Of a stretch of DNA of 64,000 bases, positions 11,661 to 23,167 are shown one piece after another (within the stretch, counting starts at the first letter, position 1; each line of letters starts with the position of its first letter). The notes under the pieces are model-generated. The model saw only the letters and a program-made list of their open reading frames with translations. It did not search any database and had not been told where the DNA came from. Source of the DNA: Notolepis coatsorum. Lineage: Eukaryota; Chordata; Actinopteri; Aulopiformes; Paralepididae. The position numbers were made by a program, and so were the translations under genes. The stretch spans positions 158,265,328 through 158,329,327 of the forward strand of contig OZ020587.1 of assembly GCA_963971535.1 (NCBI GenBank), written 5' to 3'.

Positions 11661-12287
11661 TTAAAGGATAACTCCACTATTTTGGGAAATTAGCTTATTT
11701 AACATCTTCCCTGGAGTTAGACAAGAAGATACATACCTTTTTTGTCTCTGTGCGTGCATTTTAGCTTTGGGAATAGACGCTCCGTTAGCATAGCTTAGCT
11801 TCATCACTGGAAGTGAGGCAGGACAGTAGCCTTACAGTGCCTTACAGTGTATTGCAAGGTCTGACATTGACCAAACTTGATATGCATGACCTTGGTGGGC
11901 TCTAGGTCAACTCCTGCAAAGGGGGTCAATGTCAGACTTTGCAATCAAAAGTTAGGGGGCTAATAACCCTTGCCATAATTTCAGTGCGCCCCCTAACTTT
12001 TGATTGCAAGGTCTGACATTGACCCCCTTTTCAGGAGTTGACCTAGAGCCCACCAAGGTCATGCATATCAAATTTGGTCAATGTCAGACCTTGCAATACA
12101 CTGTAAGGCACTGTAAGGCTACTGTCCTGCCTCACTTCCAGTGATGAAGCTAAGCTATGCTAACGGAGCGTCTATTCCCAAAGCTAAAATGCACGCACAG
12201 AGACAAAAAAGGTATGTATCTTCTTGTCTAACTCCAGGGAAGATGTTAAATAAGCTAATTTCCCAAAATAGTGGAGTTCCCCTTTAA
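11661..12287. mobile_element. 627-bp foldback (long inverted repeat) element, possible TTAA target site
   Basis: Two arms of about 295 bp are nearly perfect reverse complements, separated by a loop of about 25-30 bp around 11,960-11,990. The outermost bases are TTAAAGG on the left and CCTTTAA on the right, so a TTAA target duplication (piggyBac-type) with AGGxxAACTCC termini is possible. There is no coding capacity; it would be a non-autonomous MITE or foldback. A transcript would form a long hairpin. Arm mismatches are few, for example AGGATAACTCC against AGGGGAACTCC. Confidence 0.85.
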
Positions 12288-12396
12288 TAGAGTGTCCGCC
12301 ATTTTGTGTACCCATACTGTCTGGCTAATTAATATTCTTTAGTAGTGGTTTAATCTAGCATTTCAATACAGTCAGGGTTGTGTAGCCCCTTAGCTA
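12288..12396. other. Unassigned spacer between foldback and minisatellite
   Basis: Short AT-rich sequence. It may be the original flank into which the foldback inserted, or a continuation of the BEL/Pao LTR. Confidence 0.3.
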
Positions 12397-13013
12397 CAAC
12401 CACACTACAGAAGGTTAACCCTTTCACTACCACACTACAGAAGGTTAACCTTTCACTACCACACTACAAAGGGTTAACCTTTCACTACCACACTACAGAA
12501 GGTTAACCCTTTCACTACCACGATATCGTCGATACAGACGGTTAACATTTCACTACCACATTACAGAAGGTTAACCCTTTCACCACCAATACAGAAGGTT
12601 AACCCTTTCACTACCACACTACAGACAGTTAACCCTTTCACTACTACACTACAGAAGGTTAACCCTTTCACTACCACACTACAGAAGGTTAACCGTTCAC
12701 TACCACACTACAGAAGGTTAACCGTTCACTACCACACTACAGAAGGTTAACCCTTTCACAACCACACTACAGAAGGTTAATCCTTTCACTACCACACTAC
12801 AGACGTTTAACCTTTCACTACCACACTACAGAAGGTTAACCCTTTCACTACCACACTACAGAAGGTTAACCTTTCACTACCACACTACAGAAGGTTAACC
12901 CTTTCACTACCACCCTACAGAAGGTTAACCCTTTCACTACCACACTACAGACGTTTAACCTTTCACTACCACACTACAGAAGGTTAACCCTTTCACTACC
13001 ACACTTCATTTCA
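12397..13013. repeat. 30-bp minisatellite, left array
   Basis: About 20 head-to-tail copies of a 30-bp unit (GGTTAACCCTTTCACTACCA plus CACTACAGAA), with a common 29-bp variant lacking one C and variants GACGTTTAACC or GACAGTTAACC. The array ends exactly at the 3' tail of the minus-strand LINE. The same array resumes after the LINE 5' end at 51,254, so the two arrays were one. Confidence 0.95.
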
Positions 13014-14795
13014 TTTCATTTCAAACCTTTATTTATACTCGTGAAAGCACTGAGGTTTCCCTCATTTACAGTGATGACGAGTTAACAAAGGACACAAATA
13101 TCATAACAGTTAATAATTACAATGAATTACAATTACTACAATGATGGATTAAAAACAATTACATGATTCAGTACATAGGTCAAGTGCAATGCCTTTAAAC
13201 TCCATTAATGACGGGAATGTTCCGAGCTTTAGAGTCTTTTGCAGGGTATTCCATGTGTATGGAGCATCGTAGGAGAAGGCAGATTTTCCAAGCTCAGACC
13301 GAACTCGAGGCACCCTGAGCACAAGCCGATCATTCGAACGAGTTTGGTAGGTGACAGCACTCCAGACCAACAAAGATGTAATATAAGGTGGAAGTTTGCC
13401 AATAATTGCTTTGTAGATAAAAAGATACCCATGATAACTACGTCGCAACGAGAGAGATGGCCAGCCTACCCTCTCATACAAAAGACAATGGTGAGTATCA
13501 TATTTGTCACCCGTAATAAATCTTAGGGCGGAGTGGTAGGCAGAATCCAAAGGCCTTAATGTAGACGTAGAACATAGGAAAACTAGCGCGGTTACGGTAC
13601 AAGAAACCAATCTTTTGCCGTAATTTTGTAGCTAGGTTATCTATATGGAATTTAAAAGAAAGTTTATCATCCAGCCATATACCAAGATATTTATACTCAC
13701 TAACTCTTTCAATATACAAACCATTTGCTGTTGTTAGGTGTAGCATGTCATAATCTATAACCCTGGCTCTAGAAAACATCATAGACTTGGTTTTACTAGC
13801 ATTAAGCACTAACTTGAGCTTAGCTAGAGCATTTTGGAGAGTGTCAAACGCAAGCTGCAGGTTCACAATAGCTTCCTGAACAGTATCCGCAATGCAGTAG
13901 ACAACTGTATCATCCGCATAAAGATGAGCCTGACAACCTGCTAATGCTGAAAGACTAGAAACAATATCATTAATATAGATTGTAAAGAGGACCGGCCCCA
14001 ATACCGAACCCTGTGGTACACCCTTAGACAATGGCAGGAAATCAGATTGAAAGTTACCTGAATTCACAGATTGACACCTTGAAGATAAATAGTCCTGAAA
14101 CCAAGCACAAGCGGCTTTATCCAGGCCAATGCTAGCTAGACTATTCAAAAGCAAGTGATGGTCTACTGTATCAAACGCCTTTGAGAGGTCTACAAAGAGA
14201 ACTGCACAATGCTTCCCATTGTCCAGGGCTGAAATAATGTCATTAGTGACCAAAGTAACAGCTGTAATAGTACTATGATTAGCCCTGAAACCTGATTGGT
14301 GAGTACTTAGCACTGAGCAACTTGAGAAAAAGGTTTTTAATTGGTTGTTTACCAAGGTCTCCAGTGCTTTGGCTAGGCATGATAGTTTGGAGATAGGACG
14401 ATAGTTATCCATCTTATCCCTATCCCCCCCTTTATGCAAGGGGAGCACCTTGGCAGATTTCCACACTTGCGGGACTATGCCAGATGCAATAGAAAGGTTA
14501 AAGATGTGTGACAATGGCTCACAAATGACAGGGGCTGCCAGTTTTATAAAAAAAATAGTCTAAATTGTCCACACCAGTAGAACACTTAGGGTCTATGGAT
14601 TGCAAGATATTGAGAGTTTCACTAGATGAAAATGGCTGGAAGTAAAATGTAGGTACACACAAGGCATGATCGAAGATTGGGCTAGGGTCAGAGTCAACAT
14701 CCAGTGGAGCCAGCCCAGTAGACAACCTGTCAAATAAGGACCCAGCCTCAATGAAGTGTTTATTGAAAGCAAGACAAATTTCCTGAGGATCCGAG
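13014..14795 (-). pseudogene. LINE ORF2, reverse-transcriptase half (CR1/L2/Rex1-like), cut by the LTR element
   Basis: Minus-strand RT half of a LINE. Order on the minus strand: the linker (AFNKHFIEAG, STGVDNLD), then RT motifs YRPISKLSC, GFRANHST, FVDLSKAFDTV, GVPQGSVLGP and the catalytic YADDTVVY, then the C-terminal domain (YKYLGIWLD, RPLDSAYHSALRFITG). The frame shifts at an eight-T run near 14,548 and again near 13,610, so it is non-functional. The 3' end carries an AATAAA signal and a (TGAAA)n tail next to the minisatellite. The high-coordinate end stops at 14,795, exactly where the LTR begins; the endonuclease half lies at 49,826-51,255. Confidence 0.9.
14792..14795. other. Target-site duplication CGAG, left side
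   Basis: CGAG precedes the LTR start TGTAGTATT, and the same CGAG follows the LTR end ACTTCA at 49,822-49,825. A 4-bp duplication is typical of some retroviral-type and Gypsy integrases. One copy belongs to the LINE codons, and keeping just one restores the LINE frame. Confidence 0.88.
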
Positions 14796-16300
14796 TGTAG
14801 TATTATTGATAACCATAAATCCTAAAATGTTCCTAAAAGAAAAGGTTTAAGCACAGAAGGTCAGAAGACAGCTGTCCTCTGCAAGTCGTGAAAGATCACT
14901 AGGTTGCAAAAACCCTCAAAGCTACATTCTGCCTGAAACTTGTGTTCAAATAGATAAGAGAAAAGGATGTCTGTTACCTTGGGTTAAGGAATTCAGTAAC
15001 TAATCATTATCATGTGTTTAGTCTTATAGAAACAGTCAAAGTGTAACAGTTGGAGATCAAATAAACCTGATTTGACTAGAGTGACTTAGCTCATAGATTG
15101 TGTGTGTTTACAGAGACTTGGGCTCACAACAAGGTAGATTTACATACAACTGTTGCCAACAAGAAGACAATAGAGGGAGAGTCACATATCTGTTATCTGT
15201 TAAACTGGCCCTGTGAGCACGACATGTTGGAACAGCTGCAGAGGAGGGACTAGGATTCACTATTTCAGTAACTCAAGTACACTTTCAAATGTCTGTTTCT
15301 ATACTTAAATTAGCTTACAATGAACTGCAAATATTCCTGTGATGTTGTGGTAATAATCCTGAATCTAATGATATGAAATATGCAATGTTTATGATTAAGA
15401 ATCACAGAGTTTGAAATTAAGCCACTTCTGAACTACATTGGAAAATACTCAAAGTGCTGAATAATAACTGTATAAAATAGATATTGATTTAAGTTAAAAG
15501 AATATGATTAGAAAACTATATAAGTGGAATTAATGATAAAAGACTGTGATTCTGGTCAAGTATAAAGCTGTTTTGAGTAAAAAATGGTATCTATGTGTTC
15601 ATCTGGTGATCCCCGATTCAAAAATATACATCTTGAATTATAAAACAAAACTATAAAGTAAATTTAGACAGGAAAGCTATTCTTTGATTGGAAACAAAGG
15701 AGAACAGCTATTGGGCTCCAAAGGACAGCCCTTAGTTCAAATTCAAACTTAGAGAGCCCGTGATTGGAGGAAAACATCTTCTCGACGTCACTCCTGTGAC
15801 ATCACGCAGACACTCCCGGCTCATTGATAAAAGGGGACAGGCTGAGCGGGGAGAGAACACAAGAAAAACGGAACGGACACAAGAACACACCCACCTTCAC
15901 ACAGAGGAGCGGCAGCAGGAACAAAGGAACACACGGAGAAGAACGAGAACAGAATCCTCTTTGTTGTCAGCAGAGAACAAAGACAATCAAGAACTACCAT
16001 TCTTTAATCTACTTTCTTAGTCTAGTTTGGATCGCAGACGACATAGTGTCTAGTGATCACGACTATAGCGTTCTTTATTTTAATTGAAACAGATCATTTT
16101 TGTATGACTTTGTGGATTTTTATAAACCACTACTTTTGAAATAACTACACTCTCCTCTTCATTCTCCTGTATAGCCGCCGTGAAGCAAGGCCAGTTTCCT
16201 GGTCTTTGAAAGTAGTACAAGGGAAGTAGGACGGACAAATCACAACGCAGAGGGACTTAGCTGGTTCTGTATAACAGAACCATTCACCCTTGTAACTTCA
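14796..16300 (+). repeat. Left (5') LTR of the 35-kb element, complete
   Basis: 1,505 bp, TG...CA. Its first 605 bp recur at 39,000-39,600 and its last 513 bp at 49,309-49,821, each with roughly 1 per cent difference. The intervening 387 bp (15,401-15,787) are present only here. A TATA-like GATAAAAGG lies at 15,826. The right copy reads AATAAA where this copy reads TATAAA near 16,120, so the polyadenylation signal of this copy is mutated, or the reverse. Confidence 0.92.
15826..15834 (+). promoter_or_regulatory. TATA-like promoter element of the LTR
   Basis: GATAAAAGG, preceded 25-35 bp upstream by a cAMP-response-like TGACATCAC (15,797-15,805) and conserved in the right LTR (near 49,347). 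Its place, two thirds through the LTR, fits a U3 promoter with R beginning about 25-30 bp later. Start site not determined. Confidence 0.55.
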
Positions 16301-16302
16301 AA

Positions 16303-16320
16303 TGGTGCCTTGACCCTTGT
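16303..16320 (+). other. Primer-binding site, tRNA-His-like
   Basis: TGGTGCCTTGACCCTTGT begins two bases after the LTR end. TGGTGCC plus TGAC matches the 3' end of tRNA-His (CCA plus GGCA acceptor) apart from single mismatches. It confirms that the left repeat is a 5' LTR in plus orientation. Confidence 0.7.
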
Positions 16321-16413
16321 CCTGATGCGCCAAGAATTTTTTTCTGACTCTCTGCTAATCGGTGCCTGGGAGACTCATCACGACAGTCTCCTGCGAATCT
16401 ACAAAGAGATCAG

Positions 16414-16419
16414 GTGAGT
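16414..16419 (+). promoter_or_regulatory. Splice donor in the leader
   Basis: CAG|GTGAGT, a perfect consensus donor 113 bp after the LTR. Together with the acceptors near 19,653 and 20,765 it suggests that the long leader is spliced out. Confidence 0.6.
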
Positions 16420-18289
16420 GAATACGGGGCCGTAATGAATGAAAGTACGAGGCGTTCAGGTCGAACAGGGGTTGCATTAGAAATGTCTGACTCAATAGTC
16501 TGGTGTGGGAATGCCCGGTGGGTTGTTAGTGCCGGGCTTCACTGGGCGAGGTGGTCGTAGTGTCTCTCGAGGAGGGAGATCGATGGGGTGCGTAGCGCGC
16601 AGAATCATATTGGACTGCATCCAATGGGCAAGCGGGGACGTCTTAGGACGGTACAACTCGCAAATTGGCAGCACCGGGCTTCACTGAACAAGATGGTCGT
16701 TGATCGAAGGCCTCAATAAAGTTCGGTGTTGGAACGCGCGGTGGAGTGCATTTCCGGTTAATGGCTAAACCTAAGTCGTATTTTCCGGATGGGTGCATGG
16801 TGAGAAATGTATGATTGCCTCAATAGTCTGGTGTTGGAATGCCGGGTGGGATGTTAGTGCCGGGCTTCACTGGGCGGGGTGGTCATAGTCGGATGTGTGT
16901 AAAGATGGGGAGTCAAAATGGTTCTTTAAGCATTACGGGTCGCGAGATATATAATGTGGGAAAAAGTATGCGGAGGGGGGCCTCACCGAAGCTTAGACTT
17001 TGGAACATATTTCGGTACACGTTTTCGTCGCGGCAAATCGGTGAATAAAGAGTACTTAATAACGATTAGTTTCAATGTGCTGTTTGTAAACTAAACATTC
17101 AATGCGTATGTAGTGTACTAAAGCTCTTAAGCAAATTGCAAATGGACGCGCGGAAGCTATTGAAAAAAGTAACATGAAATGTGAATCTTAACAAAATGGC
17201 CGCGCGGGAGCTATTGAAAAAGTAGCATAGAATGTGAATCTGAATGGATGTTTGTGTTGTATCTAAGCGAATGTGTTGCACTAATATGTATGTTTGAGTG
17301 TCTGCTAGAGGTTAGGAATGACTGACAAAACATGAGAGCTTATTGTTGTATTATTATGAAATTTTAATGACCAACAGCCGTGGGGAAATGTAATAGTTGA
17401 TCGCAGCAGGCGTTAGCTGCTACATTAGCCGCGGGGGCGTCCGAGGTAGACCGGGGACGGGGCGGCGTGGTGTCGAGTGTATGGAGTCGATCGGAAGTAT
17501 CATGGGGCTACGGGGATGTGTACGGTACTTAAAAATTTTCGAATTCGGCACGTTTAAGGTAATTGTTTAATGTTATGAGAGATCAACTGGGGCGGAGAGT
17601 TTGACCCGGAAGTCGTCCTGGGCACTGCTAAAACAATGGCGGTGGGGTCAAGCTAGTGTTTGAGATGGCCTATGTGTGTTGTAATGTTTTTATTTTTTTG
17701 ATTAAATCTGTACACTGGCGTTTTGAGGGGATTAGAGTTCTGTTGTAGGGTGGAGCGATGCTGCGCTAACATTGTGATGTGTCGGCCCGCACGGCAAAAC
17801 GGGACAATATGCCGTTGGGGACGTTATTACGGTGTCGTGGTTGAAGCTAAGCTAATGCTAACTAGCCGCGCTAACGGAACTAATGTTGCTGAGTGGTCGC
17901 CGGTTGATGACGTCATAGGGGTGAGTGGAGTGTGTGGACGTGCTGGCTACCTGTGCTGAGCTAAAGCTAACGAAGCTAATATGCTAAACTACCTGTGCTA
18001 ACGACATAGCATGACGAGACTCTCGGGATATCTCGCGGTAAAGCGGCCATCTTGAGTAGGGGCGCCGGACGTCCATTTTTGGGGGAAAGGTGGTGTTTGT
18101 TTAGGAATGCAGTAGGGGGCGGCAGAGGCCAGGTTAAGTTTCCATTCAAAGCTGCTTTTGGTTTTAGGGTTGGACTCACACACGGGAGGTTTTTCTTTTA
18201 ATGTACTGACGTTAGAGTTAAGGTTAGTTTGATAGTGAGGTTAAATTGTTAAGCAGTAGTAGTGGTTGATAGTGTAGTAGAGTCTGGTA

Positions 18290-18653
18290 TCTCCCTCTCT
18301 CTCCACCTCTCTCTCTCTTCTCTCTTTCTCTCTCCCTCTTCCCCTCTCCCGTTCTTCCATTCCCTCTCCCCCCCTCACCGCCTCCCCTCCCTCCCTTTCT
18401 CTCTCTCTCTCCTGCCCTCCGTCCCTCTCTCTCCTTCCCTCTCTCTCCCTCCCTCTCTTTCTCTCTCTCTTTCTCTCTCTCTCTCCCTCCCTCTATCTCC
18501 CTCTCTCTCTCTCTCTCTCTCCCGCCCTCCCTCCCCCTCTCTCCCTCCCGCCCTCCCTCCCCCTCTTTCCCCCCCTCTCTCTCTCTCTCTCCCTCCCTCT
18601 CTCTCCCTCCCTCTCTCTCTCTCTCCTGCCCTCCCTCCCCCTCTCTCCCCACC

Positions 18654-18686
<33 letters not shown>

Positions 18687-18712
18687 TCGCTCTCTTTTTC
18701 CTCCCTTGTCAC
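18290..18712. repeat. Imperfect (CT)n polypyrimidine tract
   Basis: About 420 bp of almost pure pyrimidine on the plus strand. The long Ser/Leu/Pro frame and the minus-strand Arg/Glu frame across it are low-complexity artefacts. It could form triplex (H-DNA). Confidence 0.95.
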
Positions 18713-19047
18713 GGGGATGGCGTTGAGCTCGGAGTTGACTCTCTATTTTGTGTTCGGTTACGGTATTAATATGGGGGCGATGTGATAGGGAGTGTGGAGG
18801 TGTGGTTTAAGTGCAAATGGGGATGGCACTGGTGTGCATTAGGGGTGCGATGTGATACAGTGATGCGTTCATTCATATTCCCCCCTTCTCCTTCTCACTC
18901 TCCCTCGTTGTTGAGTTGGTTGGGGGGGCCTAGTGACTCATGCAGGTTAGGTGTGCAGCTGAGTTAGACTGGGTTAAGTGTGCGAGTTTACAATGGTACA
19001 AGCTCTCAACGCTCTCTCTTTCTCTCCTGTTTGAACTTGTTTAATTG

Positions 19048-19182
19048 TTTATTGTTATTTTCTGTAGGTTTCTAGTGCAGGTTATTGTTATTTTCTGTAG
19101 GTTTCTAGTGCAGGTTATTGTTATTTTCTGTAGGTTTCTAGTGCAGGTTATTGTTATTTTCTGTAGGTTTCTAGTGCTGGTA
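19048..19182. repeat. 33-bp tandem repeat, four copies
   Basis: Unit TATTTTCTGTAGGTTTCTAG plus TGCAGGTTATTGT, four near-identical copies. Each copy contains a TAG|GT step, so cryptic splice-like sites are multiplied. Confidence 0.9.
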
Positions 19183-19639
19183 AGCACCCGCAGGATGGGG
19201 AAAGCGGTTGAGGATGGATGCGAGAGCGGTGGTAGTGGTCAGGGCGATGATGTCGTACTCAGCGGGCAGTGGGGCCGTACTCTCTGGCTCTCTCCAGGTC
19301 TCCGGCCACCTTCCGGTCCCTTGATTTAACGGAGAAGTAAAGCGCTGCTGACACGGGGCAACACGGTAAACTCCGTGTCAGTGTCTTTTGTGTGGCGTTC
19401 ATGATGGTGGGCCGTAAGTCGGAGTGTGCTTTGAGGTTGTGTTTGGGACTCTCTACGCAGATGGACCTGCGTATGAGGGGTCGCTCTGCTCGGCTGCACC
19501 TGCAATTGCGATGTTGATGGAAGAACAAGGCGTATGATGGAGGGGGCGTGCCAGGGTTTGTTATGCATGGTGGTTCGGTGGTAGGATTTTCGCCTGCCAC
19601 GGTTGTATGTGTGTGCAATTTTTTAAGCTGTAATTTTTT

Positions 19640-19653
19640 TCTCATTTCAACAG
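19640..19653 (+). promoter_or_regulatory. Candidate splice acceptor 1
   Basis: A pyrimidine-rich TTTTTTTCTCATTTCAACAG ends at 19,653. It could pair with the donor at 16,414. Confidence 0.4.
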
Positions 19654-20741
19654 GGGTACCAGCTCCCAACTCCCCTACTGAGGACCGCGGACGTCGTGGC
19701 GTGCGGTGGTAGACAGCTGTGTCGTAGCTCGCTGTCTAACTGCGCGCATTAACGTGGAGGCGTCATGTGTGCGCTGCGTAGTAGCTCGCTGCCACACGGC
19801 GCGCATTAAGTCATGTTATGTGTGGATATTTAGGTGTGGGTGTTTGCTGTTGTTAATTTGGATCTGAGGTGCTGTGTGGTTGAAAGTTGTGTGAATTTTT
19901 AATATCCTTGTGTGGGGAGCCCGGGGTTTCGCTTTCCAGGTTGCAAACTGGGAGGGATGCCTTGGGCTGCGAATGGCGGACCAGTGGGGTATCATTGGTC
20001 TGCAGGGATTTCAATATGGGGATAGTGTCTGCACCTGTAGTTTAATGAACAGGTTGTGGGACACTGTTCCAAGCCGCAGGGATTCTGTGATATAAGTCAC
20101 TGAAAATTTATTTAATTCCTCGTGAGTTGAAAGCGTGTTGTTTTAACACCTAAGGTTAAGGTGTTGAAACGGGGGGAATGAGTAGGAATTATGAATAAAT
20201 TATGCGAATACTGTGATATAAAAAGCGATATATGAGAGGAATACAATGTTAGACTTTCTCAGATAGAAATAAATACAGCTACACATAGAAGGAAATGTTA
20301 GAATTACATATACACAGTCATTTGAAGAGCAATAAGATTTAGAATATTTTATGAGAAAGGAATTACAAATTCATTAAGTGGAAGAAGCGATTTTAATCAA
20401 TTAAATTACCATATCCAAATTACCATATCCAGCACAAGTGTTTAGAAATGATAGGCTGTGAATAACTATTTCTGATTGATCAACAGACGGAAGAGGCTGA
20501 TGCGAAATAGTGTTCCCCAGAGTCATGTGATTGATGCAGATACACGACAAAGGGATTGGAAGATCCAGTTTTCCGATGAAGACAACAGACAGAACACAGC
20601 TAAGGCCGTGTCGTTAAAATTCAAAAGAAGATTTCACTAACGCTCTCTAAAGTGATATTAGTATAGAGGATGCCCGACATTCCATGCTTAAAGATAATGA
20701 TGGATTGTGAAAGGGAAATGCCACTGCTAAATTAAGTGTAT

Positions 20742-20765
20742 GTTTTTTTCTTTCTTTCTTCACAG
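20742..20765 (+). promoter_or_regulatory. Candidate splice acceptor 2
   Basis: A strong polypyrimidine tract (TTTTTTTC then TTTCTTTCTTCACAG) ends at 20,765, the best acceptor-like site of the leader and about 1.2 kb before the BEL/Pao insertion point. Confidence 0.5.
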
Positions 20766-21987
20766 CTGCTCGAGGGCGGACAGAAGCAGTGCTGACGATT
20801 CCAAATGCCAACGGGGGAACAATTGACTGTTAAAGTCTGGGTAGTATAACTAAGCGTTTTGTTAATTCCTGTCTGCACCAATAACTCTGCCAGTGTGAGT
20901 GAATTTAGCTCAAGGTTGTAAAAATAGGGTGAAGTACAGAGAAACTTGCTTTCCAAACGGTAAAATTTTAGTGTATGAGAGCGAAGTGGTAGGGAGGGGG
21001 TAGGCACCTCGAACCTCTAGCACTCAGCAGGCGGCGGTGGAATCGGAAGATTCCCTGGGCACGTTAAATCCTCTCTATAGTAAGCAAGGGAGATACTGAA
21101 TGGCCCTCGTGTCTGGCAAGATGACCAACATCTTACTGTGTTACCGTCTAGTTGGCCCAGGTAACGTTGCATGTAATGTATATGTGGGCACTGGGTGGTA
21201 GGTGGACGACGGTCCAAACCTAGAAGTGGGGCGGTGCACCGGAGGGTGCACAGAACCTACTGAGAACAGGCCAGGCTGGTGAAAACGGTCAAAGTTTCCA
21301 TTCCCATAGCAAGTGGGGTGGGGATCAGACCGTAGGTTTCAAAACTGAGTGGCTGAGGGGTACTACGGACACTCAGCCACTTGGGGTCCTGACTTGATGA
21401 TGGGCTATGAGATCTCTATCGACTGCGTCACCGGTCGGTCCGATGAGCATTATGACCCTATTGGCATAAATGCGTCGGGCTCAATGTACAGTCAGGCCAC
21501 AGTAAGCCGAAACCGAATGCGTTTGTAGGCGAGTTGTGCTTCTGTGATCAGCAGGTTTGAAAAGAACCACTGGGAAGCAGAAGGGTAAGGGGTGTCGATT
21601 CAGAGGAATCTGGACTGTCACTCCTAAGATTGGAAAGGGTCCCAGCCTTAAACTGCGCCTGAAGGTAAAATAAGGGGACTTCTTCCATTCCTGAGGAGAC
21701 CTTGGCCTGGAAGTGGAGACCTGATCTGTTGGGGGAGAGGGGCCAGGCGGCGGGCAAGGCAGCCAAGGCTGGTTGTACCGTCGCAACGGACTGCCTAATC
21801 CTGGCGGTGAGAGGTGCATCTAAGTAGGACAAGCAGTGCATCCGAACGGGAGGAGGGTACTCTTAACTGGAAGGAGGTTAAAAGGGTCAAAGCGGAATGG
21901 GTTCACCAGCTAGATAGGAGCAATTAGAAGAAAAAATAAGATAACGAAAACGAGAGTTGACAATTAGTCTATTTCATTAACCCATAG

Positions 21988-23104
21988 TATTGAAGATATA
22001 ATGCTTGTTTGCAAAGTTTGCTGGAGCCACTTCATCCAGAAGGGCACACCCCGGTCAGAGAGCGGACGCAGACACAGAGAACAGTCCTTTCGTATTTATT
22101 AAGGATTCTGTTGTTGAGCGATATGCTTCCATCCAGGTCGTAGGGCTGGATGGAGCAATCAAAGATTGAGTGAGTGGTGTTCTGCAACAGATAAGCAGAA
22201 CACACAATAATTAACAGAGGTACATGCTTATTAATCATAACCTGAACACACAGCAAAATATGCTATCTAGCATATTAGCATTGGCCGCATGGACCAAACA
22301 TAATGCACACAACTGAAAAGATGCTATCTAGCATATTAGCATCGGCCGCATGGACCAAACATAATGCACACAACTGAAAAGATGCTATCTAGCATATTAG
22401 CATCGGCCGCATGGACCAAACATAATGCACACAACTGAAAAGATGCTATCTAGCATATTAGCATCGGCCGCATGGACCAAACATAATGCACACAACTGAA
22501 AAGATGCTATCTAGCATATTAGCATTGGCTGCATGGACCAAACATAATGCACACAACTGAAAAGATGCTATCTAGCATATTAGCATCGGCCGCATGGACC
22601 AAACATAATGCACACAACTGAAAAGATGCTATCTAGCATATTAGCATCGGCCGCATGGACCAACATAACAAGTAAATGGCAGAATGCAATGGCATCCAGA
22701 ACACACAACTGAAGAGATGCTATAGCATTATTGGCATTAGCATAGCTCAATTAGCAGCATGAATTAACACAACGTAGCAAACCAAATCATAGTCACACAT
22801 GCATGTCACAGCATCTCAACACATAAGGCAGGCTACATATGACATGTATCTATCATTACCATAGGCACTATATTTGTAGGCTATTGGTGACTTACTTAGT
22901 TCATGAACGCACTCTCTCACTGGGAAAGCAGACAGCAATGGAACACATGGGCGGCAAGATGGCCGCTGTATTTAAACCCATTAGGACCCCTGGGCTGTCC
23001 AGAGAGATGCCAGACTATAAATAATAGGACCCCTGGGCCATCAAAGAAGTGCCTGACTGGAAATGACAATACACAGCATAACAAATCATGGGGAATTTAC
23101 AACA
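21988..23104 (-). repeat. 3' LTR of the BEL/Pao element
   Basis: 1,117 bp, same length as the other two copies. Preceded on the minus strand by the purine-rich CTTGGGGCGGC (23,105-23,115). Contains seven 61-bp tandem repeats at 22,260-22,665. Confidence 0.95.
22260..22665. repeat. Seven 61-bp tandem repeats inside the BEL/Pao LTR
   Basis: Unit begins ATGCTATCTAGCATATTAGC and contains GGCCGCATGGACCAAACATA. The same seven-copy array is in the other LTRs (29,731 and 33,748 onward), with single differences in units 5 and 6. Position in U3 suggests enhancer-like repeats; function is not shown. Confidence 0.95.
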
Positions 23105-23167
23105 GCCGCCCCAAGAATAGCATAGCTATTATGTAAACAGTCAAATTCCCTAAGTGGCTACCGAGGT

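Larger units (their letters stand above)
16301..21987 (+). other. Non-coding leader of the 35-kb LTR element
   Basis: 5.7 kb between the primer site and the BEL/Pao insertion point, with no credible protein. It holds repeated blocks: GTGCCGGGCTTCACTGGGCG at 16,530 and 16,857 with a diverged third copy near 16,671, and a 50-bp pair at about 17,135 and 17,195 (GGCCGCGCGGGAGCTATTGA). It also holds a 420-bp CT-rich tract, a 33-bp repeat and CpG-rich parts around 17,400-17,480. Length and repeats are reminiscent of the very long leaders of some large LTR elements. Packaging or splicing roles are guesses. Confidence 0.55.

Noticed and set aside
14796..16300. Treating 14,796-16,300, 39,000-39,600 and 49,309-49,821 as three solo LTRs
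   Set aside because: The target duplication, the LINE frame continuity and the TTAA break show two LTRs of one element, the second one interrupted.
18224..18726. Long Arg/Glu-rich minus frame and Ser/Leu/Pro plus frame
   Set aside because: They follow the CT-rich tract and end where it ends.
22260..22665. CRISPR-like array
   Set aside because: Contiguous 61-bp repeats without unique spacers, inside a eukaryotic LTR.
22839..23136. Short ORFs in the BEL/Pao LTR (also at 30,310 and 34,327)
   Set aside because: Repeated identically because the LTR is repeated; no known LTR-encoded protein.
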